Of a DNA stretch of 64,000 nucleotides, positions 38,623 to 48,550 are shown in pieces. The stretch is from JBMNIZ01 sp050951405 (GTDB lineage Bacteria > Bacillota > DULZ01). Position 1 is the stretch's first letter. Each line of letters begins with the position of its first letter. A program made the position numbers and the translations under genes. The notes below the pieces were generated by a model. That model saw only the letters and a program-made list of their open reading frames with translations, did not search any database and was not told where the DNA came from. Where the stretch lies: assembly GCA_050951405.1 (NCBI GenBank), contig JBMNIZ010000001.1, positions 62,001-126,000 of the forward strand. Reading direction: 5' to 3'.

Positions 38623-40340
38623 AAAGCTGACCCATAATTACGTCCATCATGCCGGAGGCCGTTTTGATGATTTCCGCCACCGGAAATACGCCACCGAAGC
38701 GGATATCTGCATCGTGGGCGCCGGCGCGGCCGGAGGGGTCCTGGCCTACGAACTGAGCAAGGCCGGTTTTCGGGTGGTGGTGATTGAGGCGGGACCTTTC
38801 TGGGACCCCCAGAGGGACTTTCGCCAGCGATGAACTGGCCATGGAAAGCCTGGGCTGGCAGGACACCCGCCTGTCGGCTGGGAAAAATCCTCATCACCTT
38901 CGGCCACAACAACTCCGGCCGTGGGCGTGGGAGGAGGTACCGTCCACTTTACCGGAGTTTTCCTCCGCTTTCATCCCTAGCGATTTTCGGGTCAAGACAG
39001 TCTGGACGGGGTGGCTGAAGACTGGCCCATTCAGCTACCAAGACCTGGAACCCTATTACGAACGGCTGGAAAAAGAAATCGCCGTTTCCGGCCCAAAGCA
39101 TTTTCCTTGGGGGGCAGTTCAATCCGGTCCCTTATCCCTTATCCGGAGCGGGAACCCATCAGCGCCAATGCCCAGGTCTTCCGCCGGGGATGCGAGGAAC
39201 ATGGGCATCACCAGCGCAGTCGCCCCCCTGGCCATCCTTTCCGCTCCTTTTGACGGACGGCCTCCCTGCATCAACCGGGGCTTTCTGCAATCAGGGCTGC
39301 ATGCCCAATTCAGCAAATTCAGCACCCTCATCCAGCACATTCCCCGGGCCATCGAACAGGGCGCGGAAGTCTTAAGCGACTGCATGGTGACCCGGGTAGA
39401 AATGGATAAAAGGAGGCCGGGTCAGCGGAGTTGCTTTTGTCCACGACCGCAAAGAGTATTTTCAGAAAGCGAAACTGGTCATCCTGGCTTCTTTCGTGAT
39501 CGAGACGCCCCGCCTCCTGCTCCATTCCGCCTGCCCCCAATTTCCGGACGGGCTGGCCAACTCCAGCGGCCTGGTGGGAAAATACATCATGCCCCACAGC
39601 AGCCACGACATCTTTCGGCAAATTCGAGGAGGAAATAAGGTTTTACAAGGGTACCCCGGTCCTGGCCACCACCCAGCAGTTTTACGAAACGGATACTCCA
39701 GCCGCGGTTTTGTCCGGGGCTATAGCCTCCACGCTCACGGTTCCCGACCAGTAGCCCTGGCCAGGGGACTATCCGTCCAAGGCAGGTATTTGGGGAAAGG
39801 ATCTTTATGAAATCATGCGGGACTTCAACTTCTACGCCCGGATCACTCTGGTAGGGGAAGTACTGCCCCAGATCAACAACTCGGTGACTTTAAGCCAGGA
39901 AAAGGATGAATACGGCCTACCCAGGGCCCTGGTCAATTTCAGCTACAGTAAAAACGACCTTGATCTCATCACCCATGCTGTCAACACCGCCAACGAAATA
40001 TTGAAAGCAGCTGGAGGCAAGCCTGCCTTTGTCATCCCTGATACAGCTCATTTACACGGAGGTACCAGGATGGGAAACGACCCCGCCAACTCAGTAGTGG
40101 ATCAATTTTGCCGTAGTCACGATATTCCCAATCTCTACATCTGCGGTGCCGGCGTCTTTGTCACCTCGGGAGGAGGCAATCCTACGGAAACGAGTCATGG
40201 CCATTGCCGCCCGGACTGCTGATCACATCATCCAGGAGGCAAAAGCATTAAAGTATGAACTAACTGTCCCTGTAGTGCCCCGGATACTTCCCTCCGGGGA
40301 CCTGTCGTTCGGGGCAAGTAGTCTGAAAGGAATAAGATAG
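38606..40340 (+). pseudogene. GMC-family flavoprotein dehydrogenase, gluconate 2-dehydrogenase alpha-like (many frameshifts)
   Basis: ATG 38606. FAD dinucleotide motif ADICIVGAGAAGGVLAYELSKAGF at the N-terminus, GVGGGTVHFTGV-like segment near 38930, HPSDFRVKT, a Cys-rich INRGFCNQGCMPN-like stretch near 39280, ASFVIETPRLLLHS, SGLVGKYIMPH, and the C-terminal HLHGGTRMGNDPANSVVDQF and GNPTETVMAIAARTADHI with the catalytic His/His pair. About 570 residues in at least eight frame pieces. The stop TAG overlaps the GTG start of larA. Oxidises an alcohol/sugar acid with electrons to an acceptor complex. Confidence 0.7.
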
Positions 40341-41597
40341 TGTTTGAAAAAATCCAGATGAAATATGGGCGGGAAACAAAAGAGATTTCCATTCCCCGTC
40401 GTAACTTAATGGGCATCCTGGAACCGGAAGACCTTCCCGGGGCCGAAGATCCCCGGGAAGAGATCAAGCAAGCACTGGCAAATCCCCGGGGTACTCCTCT
40501 TCTCAGGGAAATGGCCAGGAACAAGAAAAATGTCGTCATCCTTTGTAGTGACATCACCCGCCCTGCCCCCAGCAAAGTGATCCTTCCTCCCCTACTGGAG
40601 GAGTTGAACCAGGCAGGCGTTAAGGATAACCAGGTGACAGTGATCTTTGGACTGGGCTTTCACCGTCCTCATACCCCCCAAGAACACCGGCAACTGGTGG
40701 GAGAAGAAATGTACCGGCGTCTCCGTTGTCTGGACCATAATCTCCTGGATTGCGTCCCCATTGGCAAAACCTCCCGGGGCACTCCCGTCCAGCTTTTCCG
40801 TCCGGTGGCCAATGCGGATCTTATTATTGCCACGGGCAACCTGGAATTGCACCGGAAAGCCGGCTATACCGGAGGTGACAAGGCCCTCATGCCCGGGGTC
40901 TGCAGCCAAGAAAGCATCCAGTCCAATCATAGGATGATGCTCCAGCCAGGTGCCGGGCCCGGCCGGATCACTGGTAACCCCATCCGGGAAGATATTGAAG
41001 AAGCAGGGAAGATGGCCGGATTGGCCTTTATCGTCAACGTAGTGTTAAACTCCCGGCAGGAAATCGTCAAGGCCGTGGCCGGGGATAGGATCCAGGCCCA
41101 CCGGGAGGGCACCCAATATGTGGACCGGATGTATAGAAGGACCATCCCTCAACTGGCCGATATAGGGATAGCTGCCTGCGGTGGCTTCCCAAAGGATCTA
41201 AATCTTTATCAGGCCCAAAAAGCACTGGAAAACGCCAGCCATGCTGTCCGGGAAGGAGGGAGCCATTATCCTTTTGGCCGAGTGCGGGGAAATGTATGGA
41301 AATCAGCTTTTTGAGGAATGGATGACTAGAGCCCGGACCCCTGACGATCCCATCAACTGGATGCAGCAAGAATTTGTTCTGGGAGCTCATAAGGCCGTAG
41401 CCCTCTGCCGGGTTCTCCAGAAACAAGAGGTTTACCTGGTGAGCAAGATGCCTGATGAGGCAGTACGGAACTGTTTCCTCCAACCGGCGGAATCCGTTGA
41501 ACAAGCCTTAGCGAAAGCCCTGGAAAAACTGGGCCGGGATTCCAGAATCCTGGCCCTGCCTTACGCCAACTCCACTTTACCCCTGCTGAAAACATAG
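40340..41597 (+). CDS. LarA-type nickel-pincer lactate/hydroxyacid racemase family protein (one frameshift)
   Basis: About 418 residues, GTG 40340 with AAAGGAAT, overlapping the previous stop (TAGTG). Motifs of the LarA fold: LCSDITRPAP, GLGFHRPHTPQEHRQLVGEE, IIATGNLELHRKAGYTGGDKALMPGV (split; the lysine that carries the nickel pincer in LarA is in GGDKALMPG). A one-base insertion near 41265 (GGAGGGAGCC, expected GGAGGAGCC) leads into the C-terminal part GAIILLAECGEMYGN. Racemises an alpha-hydroxy acid. No larB, larC or larE in the window. Confidence 0.85.
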
Positions 41598-43073
41598 CCA
41601 TTTCCGGAAAATATCTTATAACAAAAAACCACCACAGAATGAATTTCCTGGGTGGTCTTTGGGATAATTCTATATACTTCCTGGTTCCGGCGGATATCCT
41701 GGGCAATCTCATCAAGAATACCCAGGATAGCAGACGATAGTATTTTCACTTCTTCCACCAGTTCTTCCGCTTCTACCAACCTACCCTCCTGATAAAGCTC
41801 CACACTTCTTCTGGTGATCTGGTGCATTTTCTCGTGTGGCTCATCCAGCCTCTGGAAAGAGCCTAAATGGCCGAACCTTTCCCAGCTAGCCAAATACCAT
41901 TGACCCAGGCGGCAGGTTTTATGGGAAGCCACCGCCTCCACATTGATACTCTCATAGCCAAAAAGCATGCTGTAAAGCTTCCATTTCCACAAGAAGATGG
42001 TCCATCTTAGCAATAGCTCAGCATTTGCTCGTCACCCAACTGGACTTGAAAGCCAGCCAGAGCCTGGCGCAATTTCTCCATGCTTTGGGTAAAACCATAA
42101 ATACCCCTTCCCGTTTCCGTGAAAGTGACTTCACTATGCCTGGCCAGTTTGGCAATCTCTTCCGAGCCGGCCGAAACCTCCTCCATGGAGGCGGACAGCT
42201 CCTGGGAAGCGGCAGTCAAATCCTGGATCTGCTCCGAGGACTTCACCACCTCTTCCACAATACTGGAAAAAAGACCTTCCGCTTCTCTGGCCATTTCCCG
42301 ACTTCTGGCCACTTCAGCAAGAATAGGCTCGCTTTCTGCCACTGACACTTGAATTTGGCGCTGGATACTGGCTACCGTATCGCTGATAGTATCAATAGAC
42401 TCCCTGGTCTTCTCCGCCAGTTTGCGGACCTCTTCCGCCACCACAGCAAAACCCCGTCCCTGTTCACCAGCCCTGGCTGCTTCTATGGCGGCGTTTAAAG
42501 CTAGTAGATTGGTCTGTTCCGAGACTTCCCTGATGAAGTCCACCACTTGGCTGGTACTTTGGATATCGTTTTTCAATTCTTCAATCTGCCGGACCAGCTG
42601 GGAAACCTTCTCCGATACCACCTCAAACTGTTCAAAGACTTGCCCAAAGACTCCCGGCCTTTTTGGGCGTTCTTGGTGGTTAGTTCAAAGCTCAGGGCAA
42701 TGGACTGGGTGCCGTCAGCCGCCGCCTCCGCCGCCGCTGATTGCTCACTGATGGCCTGGCTGATGCCGTTCACCTGCTCACTGATCCCCTCCGCATCATT
42801 CACCCCGAGCTTAATATTGTCGATCATCTCGTCCACTGCCGCATCAGCAAAAATTTCGTTCACAGAGGCCACAAAATCCCCCAACAATTGGTTATTTTTT
42901 GCGCAGTATTCCTGAAAAGCTTCGGCCAATTGTTGCAGATATACATAATCTTCCGCCTTCAACTCATGGGAGCACCGACTGGCATTCATAGATTTCAGCT
43001 TTTCCGTAACCGCTTCCAATTCCTGCTGAATTTTGACGAAATCTTGCTTCGTCTTTCGTGCGAACAAGCTCAT
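41561..43073 (-). CDS. Soluble methyl-accepting chemotaxis protein with CZB domain (about three frameshifts)
   Basis: About 480 residues from ATG 43073 (MSLFARKTKQDFVKIQQELE). Coiled-coil N-terminus without transmembrane segment, then the MCP signalling tip EQTNLLALNAAIEAARAGEQGRGFAVVAEEVRKLAE (in parts). The C-terminal chemoreceptor zinc-binding domain has SHKTCRLGQWY and PHEKMHQ, which supply the His/Cys zinc ligands. Frame breaks: near 42655 (FGQVFEQFEVV restored), 42020 and 41998. The visible frame runs through the terminator at 41620-41660, so the true stop is probably a little upstream. Sensor for zinc, hypochlorous acid or an intracellular signal. Confidence 0.8.
41620..41660. terminator. 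Bidirectional terminator between larA-like gene and chemoreceptor
   Basis: ACCACC / GGTGGT stem with flanking A6 and TTT, between convergent genes; a T run follows on the minus strand. Confidence 0.7.
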
Positions 43074-43100
43074 TCCCGGTACCTCCTATGTAATTATGTA

Positions 43101-43188
43101 AATTATTCCACTCTTGCTCCATGTTATCACAATCCTCTATCGCTATCAATAATTATTCCAAACATTATGAGCAAATCCTGCAGGAATT
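43101..43188. repeat. 88-bp direct repeat, left flank of IS1634-type element
   Basis: Identical over 88 bp to 45200-45287. It runs from ATTATTCCAC to GCAGGAATTT; the sequences beyond both ends differ. Explained as a long target-site duplication. Confidence 0.9.
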
Positions 43189-43353
43189 TCGTTTCTTTTA
43201 CACCTGATTTAGAGATGCGAATTCTAAACCCCTTGCGGCATAAGGCCTTAAGGGGGAATTTTTTATGAATTTTTGTCATTTTTCCGTGGCATTATTTGGC
43301 ATAATGTGGTATAATTAAATAAATATCGACACTCAGAGACGGAGGTTCTTAAT

Positions 43354-45099
43354 GTGTACCTAAAAAAATCTTATCGAAAAGACACGGGGAGGACTTATCT
43401 TTCTATCGCTCAGAAATACAGGGATCCAGAGACAGGTATTTCCACTGACCGTACTGTTAAATCCCTTGGTTACCTTGACGAACTGGAGAAAATATACGAT
43501 GACCCTATCGCCCACTTCAAAGAGCTTGCCCGGAAAATGACTGAAGAGGAAAATGCCCAAAAGAAGTTGACTTTGTCCATCAATATGGAGGAAAAACTTG
43601 CTCCTAATACTGATAACAGAAAGAATTTTGGCTATGCGGCAATTTTAAAGATTTATCATGAATTGGGTTTGGATGTGTTTTTCAAGAATAAGTCCAGGCA
43701 TGAGAATTTTAAGTTCAATACGAATTCCATCATGATGCTTTTGGTTATCTCCAGGCTCCTTTCTCCCGGCTCCAAGAAAAAGGCTTTTGAGGAAAAAGGG
43801 CGGTATTTTGAGCGTTTTCATTTTTCTTTGGCGGATGTTTACCGGTCCCTCTCTCATTTTTCGAAGATTGCCAAGGAGTTTCAAAGGTATTTGAATGCTC
43901 AGATCAGTGAGAAGTATGGGCGTAATACTAAGACCATCTATTATGATGTGACCAATTTCTATTTTGAGATTGATGAGGGGGATGAGTTCCGTAAGTTCGG
44001 GTTGTCAAAGGAAAACCGTCGGAATCCTATTGTGCAGATGGGATTGGCTATGGATGCTGATGGGATACCTCTTCATTATGATTTGTTTCCTGGTAATACG
44101 GTTGATAAGGAGACCTTTCGGCCGGTTATCGGGGAAGTAAGAAGAAATTATGATACGGGCAGGATTATTGTTGTTGCTGATATGGGGATTATTACGGGGG
44201 ATAATATTTTTTATCTTCAGGGTAAGGAGAAGGGAAGGAATTTTAACGGTTATGTGTTCAGTTTTTCGGTCAGGGGCGGCACTCAAGAGTTTAAGGAGCA
44301 TGTCCTTTCTGATGAGGGTTACGTAGATCAAAATGGCAAGCCTGCCGATGAAAATGCTGATTTCAAGATGAAAAGCAGGGTCATTGCCAGGGAAATCAAT
44401 GTAACGTTGCCTAGTGGAAAAAAGACAAGGAAAACGGTGTATGAAAAGCAGGTGGTTTTCTGGGGAAGAAAATATGCTTTAAAGGCTCAGGCTGAACGGG
44501 AAGAGCTTTTAAAAAAGGCTTTTGATTTGGCGGCTAATCCTCAGAGCTACAATAAGGCTACTTCTTATGGGGCGGCCAGGTATGTGAAGAATCTTAAGTT
44601 TGATGAGAAGACGGGAGAGGTTCTTGCGGTTAAGGAGCGTCCGGTTGTGGACTGGGAGAGGGTTAGGGAAGAGGCCAAGTATGATGGCTACTATGCGATT
44701 GTCACCAGTGAATTGGATATGTCTGATGTTGAAATAATTGATACTTACCGGGGTTTGTGGAAGATTGAGGAGACTTTCCGGATTACTAAGGGGGTTTTGG
44801 AGACCCGCCCGGTGTATGTATCTCTTCAGGATCATATTAATGCTCATTTTTTGATTTGCTTCATCGCGCTTACGATTATGAGGATTATGCAAAGAAAAAC
44901 GGGCAATGTTTATTCTGCGGAGCAGATTATTGAGTGTCTTCATAGGATTTCTTGCTCAAAGGAGCATGAAAATGTTTATTTGTTCGATTACAGAACTGAG
45001 GTTTCCGATGCTATTGGGAAGGCCTTGGGGATTGATTTTACCAACAAGAGGCTTCGTCTTGGGGACATTAAAAAAATTTTGGGTCAGGTCAAAAAATGA
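43354..45099 (+). CDS. IS1634-family transposase
   Basis: 581 residues, one frame, GTG start at 43354 behind CGGAGGTTC. DDE transposase of the IS4 superfamily: YYDVTNFYFEIDEGDE (first Asp), IIVVADMGIITGDN (second Asp) and GLWKIEETFRITKGVLETRPVYV in parts (catalytic Glu of the YREK-like region). No frameshift, so the copy may be active. Base composition is more AT-rich than its neighbours. Confidence 0.93.
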   Translation: MYLKKSYRKDTGRTYLSIAQKYRDPETGISTDRTVKSLGYLDELEKIYDDPIAHFKELARKMTEEENAQKKLTLSINMEEKLAPNTDNRKNFGYAAILKIYHELGLDVFFKNKSRHENFKFNTNSIMMLLVISRLLSPGSKKKAFEEKGRYFERFHFSLADVYRSLSHFSKIAKEFQRYLNAQISEKYGRNTKTIYYDVTNFYFEIDEGDEFRKFGLSKENRRNPIVQMGLAMDADGIPLHYDLFPGNTVDKETFRPVIGEVRRNYDTGRIIVVADMGIITGDNIFYLQGKEKGRNFNGYVFSFSVRGGTQEFKEHVLSDEGYVDQNGKPADENADFKMKSRVIAREINVTLPSGKKTRKTVYEKQVVFWGRKYALKAQAEREELLKKAFDLAANPQSYNKATSYGAARYVKNLKFDEKTGEVLAVKERPVVDWERVREEAKYDGYYAIVTSELDMSDVEIIDTYRGLWKIEETFRITKGVLETRPVYVSLQDHINAHFLICFIALTIMRIMQRKTGNVYSAEQIIECLHRISCSKEHENVYLFDYRTEVSDAIGKALGIDFTNKRLRLGDIKKILGQVKK

Positions 45100-45130
45100 G
45101 CTTTTCCCCTACATCTTTGTGATAAATTCG

Positions 45131-45177
45131 AAAAGCCGCTAGCTCTTGTGTGGCAAGAGTTTGCGGCTCTTTTTTTG
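45131..45177 (+). terminator. Intrinsic terminator of the transposase gene
   Basis: GCCGC..CTCTTG / CAAGAG..GCGGC stem followed by seven T, 32 bp after the stop. Confidence 0.8.
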
Positions 45178-45199
45178 GTGGTTTGCTGTAAAAGTCGGG

Positions 45200-45287
45200 A
45201 TTATTCCACTCTTGCTCCATGTTATCACAATCCTCTATCGCTATCAATAATTATTCCAAACATTATGAGCAAATCCTGCAGGAATTT
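45200..45287. repeat. 88-bp direct repeat, right flank of IS1634-type element
   Basis: Identical to 43101-43188. The insertion thus split one intergenic region between the chemoreceptor gene and the PP-loop ATPase gene. Confidence 0.9.
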
Positions 45288-45347
45288 TGCCTGCAGCAAA
45301 AAATTAAGCTAAAATAGGAATGTTAATACAACTTAAAGGTGGCTGCC

Positions 45348-46094
45348 ATGAAAAAAAGCTACAACAAGTGGTTTTTCACCAAAGTAAAAAGGGCCGTCAG
45401 AGACTATGCTATGATCAGCCAGGGAGATCGCATCGCCGTGGGAGTATCGGGAGGGAAGGACAGCACCTTTCTTTTATACGTGCTGGCGGAGCTCCGCCGG
45501 CAGCTGCCGGTGGACTTCTCCCTCCAGCCTGTAGCTTTAGATTTGGGACTGGAAGTGGACCTGTCTCCTCTGGCCTCTTTTTGCCGGCAGCTGGGCCTCA
45601 CGCTCCATGTGGAAAAAAACCGCATCTACCAAATCGTCTTCCAGGTCCGGCAGGAGTCTAACCCCTGCTCCTTATGCGCCAAGCTGCGGCGTGGAGCCCT
45701 GCACCAGGCGGCCTTGCAGCTGGGATGCAATAAGGTGGCCCTGGGCCATCATCTGGACGATGCCCTGGAGACTCTTTTTCTCAACATCCTCTACACAGGC
45801 AAACTGGGCACTTTTGTCCCCAAAGCATTTCTGGACAGGAGCGGCTTGACCCTGATCAGACCTCTGGTTTACCTGCCCCAGGAGACCATCCGGTCCGTCA
45901 GCAGGCTGGAAAAGCTGCCGGAAGTGAAAAACCCCTGCCCGGCCAGCGGCCAGACCAAACGGCAAGAGGTACGGGAAATGCTCTCCCTCCTCCAGGACCA
46001 TTACCCGGATCTGAAATCAAAGTTTCTGACCGCCTTGCAAAACGTGGATTTGGAAAACTTATGGAAGCAAAAATCCGGGAAGCCACTTCCTTAA
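45348..46094 (+). CDS. TtcA/TilS-like PP-loop ATPase, probable tRNA thiolation enzyme
   Basis: About 248 residues from ATG 45348 (AAAGGTGG upstream; a GTG nine bases earlier is less well placed). PP-loop GVSGGKDSTFLLYVL at ~28-42, LDLGLEVDLSPL, CSLCAKLRRGAL (CxxC pair), LGHHLDDALETLFLNI and NPCPA with a further Cys. The set of cysteines matches TtcA-type enzymes (2-thiocytidine at tRNA position 32), which use a [4Fe-4S] cluster, but related CTU1/TtuA-like proteins cannot be excluded. Confidence 0.82.
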   Translation: MKKSYNKWFFTKVKRAVRDYAMISQGDRIAVGVSGGKDSTFLLYVLAELRRQLPVDFSLQPVALDLGLEVDLSPLASFCRQLGLTLHVEKNRIYQIVFQVRQESNPCSLCAKLRRGALHQAALQLGCNKVALGHHLDDALETLFLNILYTGKLGTFVPKAFLDRSGLTLIRPLVYLPQETIRSVSRLEKLPEVKNPCPASGQTKRQEVREMLSLLQDHYPDLKSKFLTALQNVDLENLWKQKSGKPLP

Positions 46095-46111
46095 TTATCG
46101 CCACCAACGGT

Positions 46112-46150
46112 AAAAACCCGGCCGCTCCCTCTTTCCGGCCGGGTTTCTCC
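46112..46150. terminator. Bidirectional terminator
   Basis: Perfect stem AAACCCGGCCG / CGGCCGGGTTT; five T follow on the minus strand. Ends the transcript of the Gly-Tyr-Pro protein gene and possibly the ATPase gene. Confidence 0.8.
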
Positions 46151-46204
46151 ATATCCGCTTCTCCCGGTTCAGCCGGCTTTTTAGACCCGGCCTGTTTTTA
46201 CCTT

Positions 46205-46519
46205 TTAGGTCTCCCGGGGCATCATGGGATCTTGCATTCTTCGGAGCATCTCATGGATTTCATGGACCGTCCGATTGGTATCCAAACTCAATTCATAAAT
46301 TTCCCCGAGCCTTTGCATGTGCTGGTGATGGTCATCTGCCGGACAATAACCCGGCCCGTGGCCCATACCGGGACCATAGCCCAGGCCGGGCCCGTAAGCC
46401 GGTCCATATCCCATGCCGGGACCATATCCCGGGTAGTAAGGAGTCCCGTAGGGACTGCCGTATCCGTAGGGGGAGGAATAGTTGTAATCAAAATCAAAGG
46501 ATCTTGGAGCAGGCACCAC
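46205..46519 (-). CDS. Gly/Tyr/Pro-repeat protein, hypothetical
   Basis: 104 residues from GTG 46519 behind AAGGAGGG. The first ~58 residues are a low-complexity array of GYGPG/YGPGM units (YGSPYG, GYGPGMGYGPAYGPG, GHGPGYCP); the last ~40 are helical (HMQRLGEIYELSLDTNRTVHEIHEMLRRM). Such Gly/Tyr-rich arrays occur in spore-coat proteins, but there is no direct evidence here. It follows modC by 26 bp with its own strong ribosome site. Confidence 0.7.
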   Translation of the reverse strand: MVPAPRSFDFDYNYSSPYGYGSPYGTPYYPGYGPGMGYGPAYGPGLGYGPGMGHGPGYCPADDHHQHMQRLGEIYELSLDTNRTVHEIHEMLRRMQDPMMPRET

Positions 46520-46545
46520 AAACCCTCCTTTTTAGGTAAAATCTG

Positions 46546-47715
46546 CTATCCATGCTTTATTCTATGCTCCCCCTGGAAAAATGTGCTAGCTGAGCCGGAA
46601 GCCGTCCCTCCGCCATTTTGGCTTCCAACCGCCAAAAGACATAAAGAATTGGGTTTAAAGGATACGGTAATGGTACTTTTGCCGTCCACATATCTTTCGT
46701 AAACATGGCTTGGCAGTAACATTTCCACTTTGCGTCTGGTATGATCAAAAGTGAGAATTAAACGGTAACCCATCCAGTCCCGGACCACATCTTCAATGCG
46801 GGCTGAAAAAAGATTGGGTTTCAGCTGCTCTTTCAATTCCCGGCCCGGCCTGATGAGGAGAATATGTTCGCCCCGAACGCCGAAGACCACCCTCTGTCCC
46901 GGTTCCAGTTCCGGCAGCCAGGGACCCTCCAAGCTTTTTCCGTCCCAATCCACCAAGATCTTTCGCCCTGCTTCATCTACCTGGAGCACCCTGGCGGGGA
47001 GAATATTTTTCATGCCCACCAATTTGGCCGTCTGCACGCTGTTTGGCCGGGCGAAGACCAGATTTTTTTCTCCCCCTTGCAGAATCTTTCCTTCGTGGAG
47101 GACGATAATGTAATCTCCCACCGCTAAGGCATCTTCCAGATTATGGGTGACAAAAATAATGGGCAGCCGAAATCGGCGGTGAATCCGCAGGAGATCTCCC
47201 CGCAATTTGTTCCGCACCAGGGCATCCAGAGCGGAAAAGGGTTCATCCAATAAGAGCAGGGAAGGGCCGGTCATCAAAGCTCTGGCTAAGGCTACCCGCT
47301 GCTGCTGCCCGCCGGAGATCTGCTGCACCCGCCGGTTCTCCAAACCCGTCAGCCTCAGCCAGCCCAGCATTTCCTCCAGAGTAAAAAGGGGATTTTTGCC
47401 TTTTACGCCAAAGAGAATATTCTCCCGCACGCTCAAGTGAGGAAAAAGGCTGTAATTCTGGCTCACATATCCTATTTTTCTCCGATAAGGAGGCAGTTCA
47501 AAGAGCTTTTTTGCCCCTGCTTCTTTGCGAAAAAATACCCGGTCTTGGAGAACGATTTCCCCTTCATCAGGACGGATAATGCCCGCCACCAGCTTCAGAA
47601 GGGTGGACTTGCCGGCGCCGCTTGGTCCTAAAACCGCCGTAATGCCGAAGGGCAGCTGCAAATCCAGATCCATCAGCATCGATCCCAGGCTCTTTTTCAC
47701 CCTAATTTGGAGCAT
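46546..47715 (-). CDS. modC: Molybdate ABC transporter ATPase (ModC)
   Basis: About 389 residues from ATG 47715 (MLQIRVKKSLG). Walker A GPSGAGKSTLLK, signature ISGGQQQRVALARAL, Walker B LLLLDEPFSALDA, H-loop IIFVTHNLEDAL. The C-terminal ~130 residues form the TOBE-like regulatory domain (NILPARVLQVDEAGRK, GVRGEHILLIRPG). Powers import of molybdate or tungstate needed by the molybdoenzymes of this window. Overlaps the 3' end of modB by 14 bp. Confidence 0.9.
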   Translation of the reverse strand: MLQIRVKKSLGSMLMDLDLQLPFGITAVLGPSGAGKSTLLKLVAGIIRPDEGEIVLQDRVFFRKEAGAKKLFELPPYRRKIGYVSQNYSLFPHLSVRENILFGVKGKNPLFTLEEMLGWLRLTGLENRRVQQISGGQQQRVALARALMTGPSLLLLDEPFSALDALVRNKLRGDLLRIHRRFRLPIIFVTHNLEDALAVGDYIIVLHEGKILQGGEKNLVFARPNSVQTAKLVGMKNILPARVLQVDEAGRKILVDWDGKSLEGPWLPELEPGQRVVFGVRGEHILLIRPGRELKEQLKPNLFSARIEDVVRDWMGYRLILTFDHTRRKVEMLLPSHVYERYVDGKSTITVSFKPNSLCLLAVGSQNGGGTASGSASTFFQGEHRIKHG

Positions 47716-48550
47716 CTTCCCATCCACCTGCTTTCCACCGCTCCAAAAGCTTGATCAGGCCTAAAAGGCAAAAAGAAATGAACACCATCAAAGCCGCCAG
47801 GGCCATGGCCAAAGGAAAATCGTTTTCCATGGCCGTATAGATGGCCAAGGGCAGGGTTTGAGTCCGGCCCGGCAGGTTTCCGGCAAAAATAATGGTGGCT
47901 CCAAACTCGCCTAAAGCCCGGGCCCAAGCCATGACTAAACCGCTGACCATGGAAGGAAGGGCCAGAGGAAAAGTCACTCGCCAAAAAGTCTGCCAGCGAT
48001 TGTTCCCCAAAGTCAGGGAGGTGGCCTCCAATTCCGGATCAACCCCCCGAAAACCGGTAACAGCGCTTTTGATAAAAAAGGGTCCCGCCACAAAGCACTG
48101 TGCCAAAACCACCGCCAGCCAGGTAAAAGTGATGAGTACCCCTTTCTGCGCCAGGTAAGAACCGATCAGACCATGGCGGCCAAAAGCGAGGAGCAGGAGC
48201 ACTCCGGCCACCGAAGGGGGCAAGACCATGGGCAGATCTAATAAACTGCCGGCCAGCCTGGACCAAAAACCCTTGCTTCGCGCCAGGAACCAGGCTGCAG
48301 GCAACCCGATCAGGATCATGAAAAAAAGGCTCACGCTGGTGGTGGCAAAACTAACGGTGAGGGCCTGCCAGGCCAGGGAACTCTCCCCCAAAGAGGAAAG
48401 AGCAGACCGGTCCAGTTGCAAAAAAAGAGCCAGAAAGGGGGAGAAAACAAAGAGAACCCAAATCCAAAAAAGCAGCCGGATCACAAGACTGCCGGGCCCT
48501 TCCCTTTCCTTGGCAGAAGTAAGTTTATTCGCTGGGGTCTTGGAAGCCAT
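47702..48550 (-). CDS. modB: Molybdate ABC transporter permease (ModB)
   Basis: About 282 residues from ATG 48550 (MASKTPANKL), which overlaps modA by 26 bp; a longer start at 48637 would run deep into modA. Six-helix permease with the EAA loop EATSLTLGNNRWQTFWRVTFPLA (in parts) and ARALGEFGATIIFAGN, characteristic of ModB/CysT permeases. Confidence 0.9.
   Translation of the reverse strand: MASKTPANKLTSAKEREGPGSLVIRLLFWIWVLFVFSPFLALFLQLDRSALSSLGESSLAWQALTVSFATTSVSLFFMILIGLPAAWFLARSKGFWSRLAGSLLDLPMVLPPSVAGVLLLLAFGRHGLIGSYLAQKGVLITFTWLAVVLAQCFVAGPFFIKSAVTGFRGVDPELEATSLTLGNNRWQTFWRVTFPLALPSMVSGLVMAWARALGEFGATIIFAGNLPGRTQTLPLAIYTAMENDFPLAMALAALMVFISFCLLGLIKLLERWKAGGWEDAPN

Larger units (their letters stand above)
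43189..45199 (+). mobile_element. IS1634-family (IS4-like) insertion sequence
   Basis: 2011 bp between the 88-bp repeats. Imperfect terminal inverted repeats: left cgtttCTTTTACAcc, right (reverse complement) cccgaCTTTTACAgc. One transposase gene. A TATAAT box at 43310-43315 precedes the gene. IS1634 of Mycoplasma mycoides is known to create long, variable direct repeats, which fits the 88-bp flanks. Confidence 0.85.
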
